Positions 1 to 6,659 of a stretch of 32,626 nt of DNA are shown piece after piece. Position numbers and translations under genes: made by a program. Each line of letters starts with the position of its first letter. Within the stretch, counting starts at the first letter, position 1. The stretch lies in NCBI GenBank assembly GCA_030066655.1, contig JASJBE010000010.1:1-32626 (forward strand), written 5' to 3'. This stretch comes from Woeseiaceae bacterium (lineage in GTDB: Bacteria > Pseudomonadota > Gammaproteobacteria > Steroidobacterales > Woeseiaceae). The notes beneath the pieces were generated by a model that did not search any database, had not been told where the DNA came from, and worked only from the letters and a program-made list of their open reading frames with translations.

Positions 1-216
1 GACGTTGAGGCTCAGTCGCGCTGACTGGGCCGGGCCTGCGCAGGCTGCGTCGAGACGAAACGGGAAGGTCAGCGTCGGCATGTCCTTCTGCTGGGTTTCC
101 GACACGCCGATCTCCGCGACGGCCGGCTGCGCCCTGAACAGGACGTAGTGTCCGTCGTCCGCGTGGACGACGGGCGCAAGCGTTAGCAGCACGAGAGCGA
201 GTCGTGATTTCGGCAT
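1..216 (-). CDS. Secreted hypothetical protein, N-terminal part (cut by left edge)
   Basis: An open frame starts with ATG at 216 and runs leftward off the window, giving 72 visible residues with no stop. The first 19 residues look like a signal peptide: a basic MPKSR start, a hydrophobic LALVLLTLAP core and a VVHA/DD cleavage site. The mature part begins DDGHYVLFRAQPA and contains one cysteine. I do not recognise the family from this fragment. It is divergent from the PGPGW-like gene at 281, with only 64 bases between them. No clear ribosome binding site is visible. Export is reasonably sure; function is unknown. Confidence 0.6.
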   Translation of the reverse strand, partial: MPKSRLALVLLTLAPVVHADDGHYVLFRAQPAVAEIGVSETQQKDMPTLTFPFRLDAACAGPAQSARLSLNV

Positions 217-280
217 TCGAGGGTTCCAGTCAATGGCTTGTCTTGCACTATCGTACCGGTTCGCGGTCTACTGATGCACG

Positions 281-538
281 ATGATCTTGAAGACCATTCA
301 CCTGACTTACAAGATGGCGCGGCGCATCGTCATCCTTGTCGTGGGCGCGACGGTGATGCTCGTTGGCGTTGTCATGATTGTGACGCCCGGGCCCGCCTTT
401 GTCGTGATCCCTCTCGGCCTGGCGATTCTCAGCATCGAGTTCGCCTGGGCGAGACACTGGTTGCGCAAGCTGCGTGAGCAGATATCCAACGGCACCGCCC
501 AACTCCAGTCGAACAAGATCGAGCAGCGGCGCAGGTAG
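281..538 (+). CDS. PGPGW-like small transmembrane protein
   Basis: This 85-residue protein has a hydrophobic stretch at about residues 15-50. Its core, VTPGPAFVVIPLGLAILS followed by EFAWARHWLRKLR, matches the pattern of the PGPGW family of small bacterial inner-membrane proteins: TPGPG, then a hydrophobic run ending in LGLAIL, then EF-WA-R and a basic helix. The second G of PGPG is replaced by A here. A polar C-terminal tail rich in Q, N and R would lie in the cytoplasm. The molecular role of the family is not known. The ATG at 281 was chosen because it gives a normal-length family member; ribosome binding is weak. The next gene on this strand is almost 600 bases away, so it appears to be transcribed alone. 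Confidence 0.75.
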   Translation: MILKTIHLTYKMARRIVILVVGATVMLVGVVMIVTPGPAFVVIPLGLAILSIEFAWARHWLRKLREQISNGTAQLQSNKIEQRRR

Positions 539-566
539 CGGATTCGGTTTGAGGGCGGCCTGCCGG

Positions 567-640
567 TAAAAACAGGCGCCGGAGTACTGAAACTAGTGAT
601 TGTCAGCGGGCCGATCCGACACGGAACGGACTCCGGCGCC
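567..640 (-). terminator. Candidate intrinsic terminator on the minus strand (11-bp stem, long loop)
   Basis: A perfect 11-bp inverted repeat is formed by GGCGCCGGAGT at 575-585 and ACTCCGGCGCC at 630-640. Read on the minus strand, the second arm is followed at once by TGTTTTTA (574-567), the usual U-run of a Rho-independent terminator. The 44-base loop is longer than normal, so inner structure would have to form first. In this direction it would end a transcript coming from the sigma-54 promoter at 1002-1017. On the plus strand the hairpin has no following T-run, so it is a poor terminator for the gene at 281. Confidence 0.5.
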
Positions 641-668
641 CGAGGGGTAACGGCAGGGGAGTGCCGCC

Positions 669-727
669 GGACCGAAAAGGTCCGTATTCGCCACCGGCCG
701 ACTGGCCGGTGTTATCGACCGAACACC
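669..727 (-). other. Row of hairpins in a non-coding block (540-837)
   Basis: Three perfect short inverted repeats sit next to each other. They are GGACC-GAAAA-GGTCC at 669-683, CACCGGCC-GACT-GGCCGGTG at 692-711, and GGTGTT-N8-AACACC at 708-727. The last two share bases and so would be alternative folds. A 10-bp palindrome CGAAATTTCG follows at 770-779. With the 575/630 stem this makes the block unusually structured. Overlapping open frames here (661-1008 plus strand, 603-857 minus strand) have no domain and poor starts. The block may be the structured 3' part of the transcript of the small gene at 838-945, or a small RNA. Strand is assigned from that context only. Confidence 0.4.
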
Positions 728-837
728 GACTCAAACAAGGGGGGAGGGTAGAGTCGATATCCTGCCGAACGAAATTTCGATATTTGTGCGTGGGGAGGGA
801 ATTCAAGCTCTCAGTCGAGAAGCTGAAGCGCGCCCAT

Positions 838-945
838 TTAGAAGTGTCGCCCTCCAAACGCTATGCCGACAAAGATCGCGAAACCGACGAAGAGCAGGGC
901 GCTCGCCGCGATCGTCGCAACCTGTGTCCAGAGTCGAGTTTTCAC
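838..945 (-). CDS. Predicted 35-residue single-span membrane peptide
   Basis: A short minus-strand frame begins with GTG at 945 and ends with TAA at 840-838, encoding 35 residues. It starts VKTRLWTQ and has a continuous hydrophobic run, roughly ATIAASALLFVGFAIFVGIA, then ends GGRHF. That fits one transmembrane helix with a basic N-terminus on the cytoplasmic side. AAAGGA lies seven bases before the GTG, a good ribosome binding site. An upstream in-frame TTG sits too close to that site to be preferred. A near-consensus sigma-54 promoter at 1002-1017 points at it, giving a leader of about 45 bases. I recognise no family. The call rests on the site, the helix and the promoter, so it could still be a chance frame. 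Confidence 0.5.
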   Translation of the reverse strand: MKTRLWTQVATIAASALLFVGFAIFVGIAFGGRHF

Positions 946-1001
946 ATTCAATTCCTTTGCCCAAGAAACAGTGCGCACGTGGCGCATACACAGATCAACA
1001 T

Positions 1002-1017
1002 TGCATGATGCGTGCCA
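1002..1017 (-). promoter_or_regulatory. Candidate sigma-54 promoter (-24/-12)
   Basis: Read on the minus strand, positions 1017 to 1002 are TGGCACGCATCATGCA. The sigma-54 consensus is TGGCACG-N4-TTGCW. The -24 block matches in all seven bases, the -12 block differs only in its first base, and the spacing between the invariant GG and GC is the required ten bases. The start of transcription would be near 991, about 45 bases before the GTG at 945. A sigma-54 activator gene lies immediately divergent, with a palindromic site array about 75-95 bases upstream of this start point. Confidence 0.62.
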
Positions 1018-1064
1018 AGACTAAAAAGCCAGCACGAACAATGAGTTAGAGATCCGATAATTCT

Positions 1065-1087
1065 ACGGTATTCCGTAAATAACGGAA
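1065..1087. promoter_or_regulatory. Overlapping palindromes, candidate activator binding site (enhancer/operator)
   Basis: Two overlapping inverted repeats share a central arm: ACGG-TATT-CCGT at 1065-1076 and TTCCGT-AAATA-ACGGAA at 1071-1087. A weaker ACGA-TTTT-TCGT follows at 1104-1115. The array lies between the sigma-54 activator gene (start 1127) and the sigma-54 promoter at 1002-1017. This is the position expected for an upstream activating sequence bound by the C-terminal Fis-type helix-turn-helix of such activators. It also sits just upstream of the activator's own likely promoter, so autoregulation is possible. Binding is inferred from position and symmetry only. Confidence 0.45.
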
Positions 1088-1114
1088 AAACGTGAATCAA
1101 GTAACGATTTTTCG

Positions 1115-1120
1115 TAGTCT
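1115..1120 (+). promoter_or_regulatory. Candidate -10 element, leaderless start of the sigma-54 activator gene
   Basis: TAGTCT is followed by six bases (CCCCGC) and then the ATG at 1127. No purine-rich ribosome binding site is present. A start of transcription seven bases after the hexamer would fall on the A of ATG. The -35 region (around 1092-1097, GTGAAT) is a poor match. The same arrangement is seen before the genes at 5057, 13137 and 23990. Confidence 0.35.
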
Positions 1121-1126
1121 CCCCGC

Positions 1127-2926
1127 ATGAGCGACCGGGACCATTACCGCTGGCTGTTCCGGCGTGCGCCGGCGTTGGCGACGTTTATCGGGGAGGATGG
1201 GACATACCTCGACGTCAGCGATGCGTTCGCAAGGCGCCTCGGCTACGCGCGAGACGAGATTCTCGGAAAATCGCCCGACACATTCATGACATCCGCGAGC
1301 GCGGAGCGCGCGAGGACGGAATTCCGGCCGGCGCTCCGCAGAACGGGGAAGCTCGAACGAAAGCCCATCAGCTTCGTCTCGCGTGACGGCGAGACCGTTG
1401 AATGTGTCGCGAACGCAATCGTCGAGCTGGACCCGGACGACGTCTTCGTCCGGACCGTTGCGATGTACCGGGAGATATCGGACGAGGCGCGGACGAACTT
1501 CAAGTATCGCGACCTCTACCGCGAGACGCCGGCCATGCTGCATACGCTGGATCCGGACGGACGGCTCGTCACCGTGACGGACCGCTGGCTCTCGAAACTC
1601 GGCTACGAACGGGACGAGGTTATCGGACGGCCGGTCATCGAGTTCTACAGCGAAGCGGACCGGGCGCGATGGGCCGACGGGAGACTGCAGGCGTTGATCA
1701 ACGCCGGCGACTTCAACAACCTCGAACGCCAGATGGTGACCAAGGACGGGCGGGTCCTGGACCTGCTCATGTCAGCCATCGCGCATCGGGGGGAGGACGG
1801 CGACGTCGACCAGTTGCTGATCGCGTCCAAAGACCTGACGGAACGCAAAGCGGCCGAGCGGGAGCTCCGCGAGACGCTTAAAGAAAACGCACGTCTCCGC
1901 GAAGAGCTCGAACGGGAGCGCGACTACCTCCGCGAGGAGGTCAACGTGGCGATGAACTTCGGGCGCATCGTCGGCAACAGCCCGTCCTTGAAACGGATGC
2001 TGCAGCGGGTCGAGGCAGTCGCCCAGACGCCCGCGAGCGTCCTGCTGCTGGGTGAGTCCGGCGTCGGCAAGGAACTGGTCGCTCGCGCACTTCACGCGCG
2101 TGGACCGCGGTCCGAGGGTCCGCTGGTCAAAGTGAACTGTGCGTCTATCCCGAAAGAACTGTTCGAAAGCGAGTTCTTCGGTCATGTAAAAGGCGCATTC
2201 ACGGGTGCGCATCGTGATCGGGTTGGGCGTTTCCAGCTCGCAGATGGCGGAACTCTGTTTCTCGATGAGGTGGGTGAAATCCCGCTGGAGCTGCAGGGCA
2301 AACTGCTGCGCGTATTGCAGGAGAGTGAGTTCGAACGCGTTGGCGACGATGAGACGCGCCGCGTTGACGTTCGCGTAATCGCTGCGACGAACAGGGACCT
2401 CGCCCAGCTGATTGATGCCGGCGAGTTTCGCGAGGACCTGTACTACAGGCTCAGCGTCTTTCCGATCGATGTGCCTCCGCTGCGCGAGCGCGGGGACGAC
2501 GTCGTGCAACTCGCCCAGGACTTCCTGAAGCAGACCTGCCAGGAATTCGGACGCGAGGGCCTGTCGCTGACGCGGGCACAGGCCGACCAGCTGATGCAAT
2601 ACGACTGGCCCGGCAACGTCCGGGAGCTCAAGAATGTCATCGAGCGTGCGGTCATTCTGTCGCCCGGCAACGTGCTGCGGCTGGAGGCTTCCTTACCGAC
2701 GTCCGGGCGTCGTATGCTGAAGGCCGTGGCGCAAGCCGATCAGGACACCATCATGACCGAGGCCGAGCTGAAGTCGCTGCAACGCAGGAACACGATTCGG
2801 GCGTTGGAGGCGACGGCGTGGCGCGTCTCTGGCGAGGGCGGTGCCGCAGAGCTTCTGGGCCTGAGGCCGACGACCCTGGCCGACCGGATCCGATCCATGA
2901 AGATCGAGAAGCCGCGTCGGACATGA
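1127..2926 (+). CDS. PAS-PAS sigma-54-dependent transcriptional activator
   Basis: This 599-residue protein is a bacterial enhancer-binding protein. Two PAS-type sensory domains occupy about residues 5-120 and 125-245. A charged coiled-coil linker (about 240-275) follows, then an AAA+ ATPase domain with Walker A GESGVGKE at 309-316, the sigma-54 contact loop GAFTGA at 356-361 and Walker B LFLDE at 377-381. The C-terminus (about 555-599) is a Fis-type helix-turn-helix: [15 protein letters not shown] then PTTLADRI. There is no phosphoacceptor receiver domain, so the input is probably a small molecule, heme or redox cue sensed by PAS, or a partner protein. It would remodel sigma-54 RNA polymerase by ATP hydrolysis. 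Palindromes at 1065-1087 and a sigma-54 promoter at 1002-1017 suggest its target is next door. Its TGA overlaps the next ATG by four bases. Confidence 0.93.
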   Translation: MSDRDHYRWLFRRAPALATFIGEDGTYLDVSDAFARRLGYARDEILGKSPDTFMTSASAERARTEFRPALRRTGKLERKPISFVSRDGETVECVANAIVELDPDDVFVRTVAMYREISDEARTNFKYRDLYRETPAMLHTLDPDGRLVTVTDRWLSKLGYERDEVIGRPVIEFYSEADRARWADGRLQALINAGDFNNLERQMVTKDGRVLDLLMSAIAHRGEDGDVDQLLIASKDLTERKAAERELRETLKENARLREELERERDYLREEVNVAMNFGRIVGNSPSLKRMLQRVEAVAQTPASVLLLGESGVGKELVARALHARGPRSEGPLVKVNCASIPKELFESEFFGHVKGAFTGAHRDRVGRFQLADGGTLFLDEVGEIPLELQGKLLRVLQESEFERVGDDETRRVDVRVIAATNRDLAQLIDAGEFREDLYYRLSVFPIDVPPLRERGDDVVQLAQDFLKQTCQEFGREGLSLTRAQADQLMQYDWPGNVRELKNVIERAVILSPGNVLRLEASLPTSGRRMLKAVAQADQDTIMTEAELKSLQRRNTIRALEATAWRVSGEGGAAELLGLRPTTLADRIRSMKIEKPRRT

Positions 2927-3621
2927 CGAGACGCCAGGCTTTGCGACTGCTCGTCCTGGTCACGCTCGTGGCTGGCATTGCGCTGCTTCAATTTCTGCCG
3001 ATAAGAGACATGCTGGACGCCGTCACGGCGTTCGAGGCCCGGTCTCCGTTGCTCGCCGCCATCGTCTACGTGTCGCTGGCCGTGCTGATGATTGCCCTCA
3101 TGTCGCCCGGATGGGTCATCATGATGATGGCCGGGCTTATGTTCGGCGTCGTCCAGGGCGTAGCACTGGCGACGATAGCGATAACGCTGGGAGCGCTGGC
3201 GTCGTTCTTCGTGGGCAGGACGCTGGCGCGGGACTGGGTTCGTACCCGCATCAGCGGGAATGCGCGGCTGGAGGCGCTGGACCACGCGATCGAGAATCGT
3301 TCGTTTCGCATCGTGTTCCTGACCCGGGTGGCGCTCGTGCTGCCATTCAACCTGTTGAACTACGTTTACGGCGCCACCCGCGTGTCCGCCCGAACCTATG
3401 CAGCGGCGACCGCCGTCGGGATGCTGCCGCCGATCGCGCTGTATGTTTATCTCGGCAGTTTGAATGATGACATCGCCCAGATATTATCCCGGGAGCGCTC
3501 GTTGGACGCATCGAGTTGGGTCGCCATCGGCGTCGCGATTATCGCGATCGTCATCGTCGTGCGAGTCATTCGTAAAGCAGCCGATGAGGCGCTCAAGGAA
3601 CGACTGAGCGAAGAAGGATGA
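2923..3621 (+). CDS. TVP38/TMEM64 (VTT domain) family membrane protein
   Basis: This is a 232-residue inner-membrane protein with about six hydrophobic segments (roughly 8-25, 43-60, 62-80, 81-98, 128-180 and 198-216). The VTT-domain signature is clear: SPGW at 61-64, GLMFG at 71-75, FFVGRTLARDW at 95-105, and the conserved RVALVLPFNLLNYVYG at 135-150. Relatives (YdjX/YdjZ, DedA-like) are thought to be lipid scramblases or transporters. The exact substrate is unknown. The ATG at 2923 overlaps the stop of the sigma-54 activator gene (ATGA), and its own stop overlaps the start of dacB in the same way. The three are therefore probably translationally coupled. A longer upstream start at 2818 would lie inside the activator gene and is not preferred. 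Confidence 0.88.
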   Translation: MTRRQALRLLVLVTLVAGIALLQFLPIRDMLDAVTAFEARSPLLAAIVYVSLAVLMIALMSPGWVIMMMAGLMFGVVQGVALATIAITLGALASFFVGRTLARDWVRTRISGNARLEALDHAIENRSFRIVFLTRVALVLPFNLLNYVYGATRVSARTYAAATAVGMLPPIALYVYLGSLNDDIAQILSRERSLDASSWVAIGVAIIAIVIVVRVIRKAADEALKERLSEEG

Positions 3622-5036
3622 TTGTGTCTCGAACCATCGTTTGCTGGATCCTGCTGTTGGCTGCACCCGTCTGGGCGGCAGGCGATGCCCTGCCCCCGGG
3701 CGTTCGCAGCGTGCTGAATGTGCGGGACATACAGGACAATGAGATCAGCCTGTACGTCACCGACATCGAGAGCGGCGAGGTCGTTCTGGAATGGAACGCC
3801 GATGAACCACGTAATCCGGCCTCGACGATCAAGCTGATCACCACGCTGGTCGGGCTCGACGTCCTCGGCCCGGCTTACACGTGGACAACTGACATCTACG
3901 CGCTGGGCGAGGTGGAGAACGGTCGGCTCAATGGTGACTTGCTGATCAAGGGACACGGCGACCCGTTCCTGGTCACCGAGCGCGTGTGGCAAATGCTGCG
4001 CCTCGTTCGGCAGTACGGCATCCAGGAGATCGGCGGCGACCTGCTGATCGATGACTCGTATTTCCAGGTCCCTGACTTCGATCCGGCTGCGTTCGACAAC
4101 CAGCCGCTCCGGGCCTACAACGTCGGTGCCAACGCACTGCTGATGAACTTCAAGGTTGTGCGCTACTGGTTCGAACCGGACTTCGACAAGAACGCTGTGC
4201 GCGTCCTCGTCGACCCGCCGCTGGACAATCTGAAGGTCGATAACAGGTTGTCCCTGAAGCCGGGCAGCTGCCGTGGCTACCAGCGCGGTATCAGTATCAG
4301 CGCAAACGAGTCCTTCGATGAGATCGCTCTGTCCGGTCGATTCCCGAGCGGCTGTGAGCGATACGCGATGGACCGGTCCGTGCTCGATCACGCGGAGTTC
4401 GCCTACGGCCTCGTCTCGTCACTGTGGCGGGAACTTGGCGGCCAGTTCGACGGTGACTGGCGTCGAGAGATGGCGCCGGAAGAGGTCGAGCCACTGCTCG
4501 AGTTTCGCTCGTTGCCCCTCGGCCACCTGATCAAGCGCATCAACAAGTACAGCAACAACGTCATGGCGCGACAGATGCTGTACACGTTGGCGGCGGAAGA
4601 CGAGAAGCTGCCGCCGACCGAAGCGGCAGGTCGGCACCTGATCAAGACATGGCTTGAGGAGCGTGACCTGGACGGCGGCGGTTTCGTCCTGGAGAACGGT
4701 GCGGGCCTGTCTCGTGAGTCGCGGATCAGCGCCAGGCAGTTCGGCCGAATACTGTCGTATGCCTGGCAGCAGCCCTACATGCCGGAATTTCTTGCGTCGA
4801 TGTCGCTCTCCGGCCTGGACGGCACTGCCAGACGCCGCTTCAGGGATCCGTCCCTGTCCGGGCTTGCGCACCTGAAGACGGGGTCCCTGGACCATGTGTC
4901 GGCCGTTTCGGGGTACATGCAGTCGCGATCCGGTCGGCGCTTTGCGCTCGTCGTGTTGCAGAACGCCGAAGACATTCATCGTGGCCCGGGTGACGAGGTT
5001 CACATTGCCTTGATGAAGTGGCTTAACGACAAGTGA
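3618..5036 (+). CDS. dacB: D-alanyl-D-alanine carboxypeptidase/endopeptidase (PBP4, DacB)
   Basis: This 472-residue protein is a class C low-molecular-mass penicillin-binding protein that trims peptidoglycan stem peptides and cuts cross-links in the periplasm. A signal peptide covers about residues 1-21 (VCWILLLAAPVWA then AGD). The three active-site motifs are present: S69-T-I-K72 (nucleophile and base), S312-N-N314 and K420-T-G422. Conserved flanks include NPASTIKLIT, YSNNVMARQ and LKTGSLDHVSAVSGY. The length suits the PBP4 family (about 470 residues), with its inserted domain between the first and second motifs. It overlaps the preceding TVP38-type gene by four bases (ATGA). The next gene follows within about 20 bases. 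It is probably involved in cell-wall recycling or morphology along with the other wall enzymes at 21607-24490. Confidence 0.95.
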   Translation: MIVSRTIVCWILLLAAPVWAAGDALPPGVRSVLNVRDIQDNEISLYVTDIESGEVVLEWNADEPRNPASTIKLITTLVGLDVLGPAYTWTTDIYALGEVENGRLNGDLLIKGHGDPFLVTERVWQMLRLVRQYGIQEIGGDLLIDDSYFQVPDFDPAAFDNQPLRAYNVGANALLMNFKVVRYWFEPDFDKNAVRVLVDPPLDNLKVDNRLSLKPGSCRGYQRGISISANESFDEIALSGRFPSGCERYAMDRSVLDHAEFAYGLVSSLWRELGGQFDGDWRREMAPEEVEPLLEFRSLPLGHLIKRINKYSNNVMARQMLYTLAAEDEKLPPTEAAGRHLIKTWLEERDLDGGGFVLENGAGLSRESRISARQFGRILSYAWQQPYMPEFLASMSLSGLDGTARRRFRDPSLSGLAHLKTGSLDHVSAVSGYMQSRSGRRFALVVLQNAEDIHRGPGDEVHIALMKWLNDK

Positions 5037-5050
5037 GCTTGAGTTACACT
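5023..5050 (+). promoter_or_regulatory. Candidate promoter for a leaderless SH3b-protein mRNA
   Basis: TTAACG (5023-5028), a 16-base spacer and TACACT (5045-5050) resemble a sigma-70 promoter with four matches in each hexamer. Six bases (GCGCCG) separate the -10 hexamer from the ATG at 5057, so transcription would start at the start codon. No ribosome binding site precedes that ATG. The promoter would overlap the last codons of dacB. Confidence 0.35.
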
Positions 5051-5056
5051 GCGCCG

Positions 5057-5644
5057 ATGAGATCGATAGCTTTGATACTTCTCGCGTTGCCCGCCTTGGT
5101 GTCGGCGGAAACGGCGTATGTGACTGACGTGCTGCGTCTCGGCCTGCACCAGGCCGAGGACACGAATGACCGTGCGTTCCGCATGCTGGAAAGCGGCCAG
5201 GAGATGGAAATCCTGTCGAGGACGCGCCTATACGCGCAGGTGCAGCTGCCGGATGGCACGCAGGGCTACGTCAAAGCGGCCTACCTCGTGTCGGAGAAGC
5301 CGGCGAGGCTCGTTGTCGCCGAGGCCGAGGCAGCGACGGCGCAGGTTCAGCAGGAGCTGGAAGCTGTCAGGGCGGCGCTCGCCGACCCGGCCCAGACCAT
5401 TGATGCGCTGAATTCCGAGGTCGCCGGGCTGACGGAATCGTTGGCTCAGGCGAATGCCCAGCTCGACGGCGAGAAGGCCGAGCGGCAACGACTCGAGTCG
5501 CGCCAGGAACAGTATCGCTACAGCCTGCCGGTGAGTTGGGTCCTCGCCGCGATCATCGCGTGCCTGATCGGCGGCTTCCTGTTCGGCCTGTGGTGGGTCG
5601 ATCAGCGCAGCCGCAAGCGTCACGGCGGCATCCGCATCTACTGA
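5057..5644 (+). CDS. SH3b domain protein with coiled coil and C-terminal membrane anchor (YgiM-like)
   Basis: This 195-residue protein has a signal peptide (residues 1-17, cleaved after VSA), a bacterial SH3 domain (about 18-82, with TAYVTDVLRLGL at the start and LPDGTQGYVKAAYL near the end), a long charged coiled coil (about 84-152), one transmembrane helix (159-181) and a short basic tail. This SH3-plus-anchor layout is that of the TIGR04211 / E. coli YgiM family. The topology puts the SH3b and coil in the periplasm, where SH3b domains often bind peptidoglycan. A GTG at 5033 overlapping the dacB stop is an alternative start. I prefer the ATG at 5057 because the signal peptide begins there and a -10-like TACACT stands six bases upstream. 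Confidence 0.85.
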   Translation: MRSIALILLALPALVSAETAYVTDVLRLGLHQAEDTNDRAFRMLESGQEMEILSRTRLYAQVQLPDGTQGYVKAAYLVSEKPARLVVAEAEAATAQVQQELEAVRAALADPAQTIDALNSEVAGLTESLAQANAQLDGEKAERQRLESRQEQYRYSLPVSWVLAAIIACLIGGFLFGLWWVDQRSRKRHGGIRIY

Positions 5645-5676
5645 CCGCGACGGCGGTCGGCCGGTTGAAAATGGCT

Positions 5677-5722
5677 TCAGGCTACCCAAAAGGTCAGAAG
5701 GTCGGATATGGTTGTAGCCTGA
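5677..5722. repeat. 9-bp inverted repeat with 28-base loop
   Basis: TCAGGCTAC at 5677-5685 and GTAGCCTGA at 5714-5722 are perfect complements. The pair lies between the SH3b gene and the small tail-anchored protein gene. No T-run follows, so it is not a typical terminator. It could be an operator or a weak hairpin. The inner GGCTAC/GTAGCC hexamers recur in the inverted repeats around the dioxygenase gene, which may be chance. Confidence 0.35.
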
Positions 5723-5777
5723 CGTTGACGCAGGCGTGCCGACAGACGAACGGCCGCGGGATTCGGAGAGAATAATA

Positions 5778-6038
5778 ATGAGTGACGACAAGACACCGGA
5801 AAAACCGGAAGAGCAAAACAACAACGCGGCCGGCGACGGTTCTGCAGAATCGGCCTCTCAAGACTCGGCCCAGTCGGGTCCGACGTTCACGCAGAGCCCG
5901 GACCCACTTGCCGGCGTGAAGAAGAGCGCCACCGACGTGCTCGACAGCATGGAGGGTAAGACCGTGTCGATGAAGGTCTACGTCGGCTCGATCATCGGCG
6001 TCATCCTGCTGATGTTGCTGGCTCGTTGCGGCGGGTAA
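5778..6038 (+). CDS. Small tail-anchored membrane protein, hypothetical
   Basis: This protein has 86 residues. The first 45 are polar, acidic and probably disordered (MSDDKTPEKPEEQ, then a stretch of N, A, S, G, Q). A short amphipathic part (46-65) and a C-terminal transmembrane helix at 66-82 (KVYVGSIIGVILLMLLA) follow, and it ends RCGG. The cytoplasmic N-terminus and C-terminal anchor are inferred from this order. The ATG at 5778 is preferred over an upstream start at 5736 because GGAGAG stands eight bases before it and the protein composition changes there. I do not recognise a family. It is convergent with the Lrp-type gene. Confidence 0.7.
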   Translation: MSDDKTPEKPEEQNNNAAGDGSAESASQDSAQSGPTFTQSPDPLAGVKKSATDVLDSMEGKTVSMKVYVGSIIGVILLMLLARCGG

Positions 6039-6063
6039 CGAGCGGACTACCAGCGCTTTTAGA

Positions 6064-6092
6064 CACCGGTCGTCCCGGCAAGCAGACCGGTG
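6064..6092. terminator. Hairpin between convergent genes, possible weak bidirectional terminator
   Basis: CACCGGTC at 6064-6071 and GACCGGTG at 6085-6092 form a perfect 8-bp stem with a 13-base loop, midway between the stops of the convergent genes at 6038 and 6105. CTTTT lies before the stem and AAAA after it on the plus strand, which would extend the stem rather than give a T-run in either direction. It is therefore a hairpin in the right place but lacks the classic tail. Confidence 0.4.
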
Positions 6093-6104
6093 AAAACGAA
6101 CGCG

Positions 6105-6548
6105 TCAGGCTCGCTCGTCTTTCGGCGACGCTAGGCAGATGTGCGACGTAATGCTGTTCACGTTCGGCATTTCACCAAGGACGTTGGCGTGAAAATTCTT
6201 GTACGCCGCCAGGTCGGCTACCTCGACCCGTAACAGATATTCGATCGATCCCGTAACGTTGTGACACTCTCGCACCTCCGGCGCTGCGAGCACCGCTCGT
6301 TCAAAGGCGGCGGCGGACGCGTGGCTCTGGTTGCTGAGCCCGACCGAGACAAAAATCGTGAACCCGCCGCCCATGGCCGCCCGGTCCAGGATCGCGCGAT
6401 AGCCCTTGATGACGCCGCGCGACTCCATTGCCTGGACGCGTCGCAGGCAGGCGGAAGGCGACAGGCCTACCCGTTCTGCCAGCAGCGAATTGCTGATCCT
6501 CGCGTCGCCATCGAGTATTTGCAATATATGAGCGTCTATTCTGTCCAT
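6105..6548 (-). CDS. Lrp/AsnC family transcriptional regulator, probable regulator of the dioxygenase gene
   Basis: This 147-residue protein has the usual length and layout of the family. An AsnC-type helix-turn-helix covers residues 1-60 (MDRIDAHILQILDGDARIS, then LAERVGLSPSACLRRVQAME and GVIKGYRAILD), and a RAM ligand-binding domain covers about 65-140, with VRECHNVTGSIEYLLRVEV as the typical core. Members form octamers and sense amino acids. It is divergent from an indoleamine 2,3-dioxygenase gene with 111 bases between. In other bacteria Lrp-type KynR proteins control tryptophan-to-kynurenine genes, so a tryptophan or kynurenine response is a fair inference. The start is the ATG at 6548, with no strong ribosome binding site. 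Confidence 0.92.
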   Translation of the reverse strand: MDRIDAHILQILDGDARISNSLLAERVGLSPSACLRRVQAMESRGVIKGYRAILDRAAMGGGFTIFVSVGLSNQSHASAAAFERAVLAAPEVRECHNVTGSIEYLLRVEVADLAAYKNFHANVLGEMPNVNSITSHICLASPKDERA

Positions 6549-6624
6549 CAGTAGTAATCATTGCATTGAAAATGAGTATGGAGACATAAATAGCAGAAAA
6601 ATTGCGGAGTTGCACAACTATGAT

Positions 6625-6645
6625 GTAGCCATTCTATACGGCTAC
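6625..6645. promoter_or_regulatory. Inverted repeat in the leader/promoter of the dioxygenase gene
   Basis: GTAGCC (6625-6630), a nine-base spacer and GGCTAC (6640-6645) form a perfect inverted repeat that ends 14 bases before the ATG at 6660. TATACG (6635-6640), in and at the edge of the spacer, could be a -10 element, with TTGCAC at 6610-6615 as a -35 but at a long 19-base spacing. It may be an Lrp-type operator or a leader hairpin. A related repeat with the same TGTAGCC/GGCTACC arms lies at the gene's 3' end (7826-7841). Confidence 0.38.
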
Positions 6646-6659
6646 CTGGAGAGAGGGTC

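Noticed and set aside
661-1008. 115-codon plus-strand frame in the gap before the sigma-54 activator
   Set aside because: It crosses several perfect hairpins and the sigma-54 promoter, and has a basic low-complexity composition and no domain. The short minus-strand peptide gene is better supported.
1772-2599. 275-codon open frame on the minus strand
   Set aside because: It lies wholly opposite the sigma-54 activator gene, which has full domains. Long antisense frames are expected in GC-rich coding DNA, and this one has no recognisable motif.
3447-4391. 314-codon minus-strand frame opposite the TVP38 gene and dacB
   Set aside because: It is a shadow of dacB, whose three active-site motifs prove the plus frame. 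Its composition (many H, D, Q, V) is that of a reverse-complement frame.
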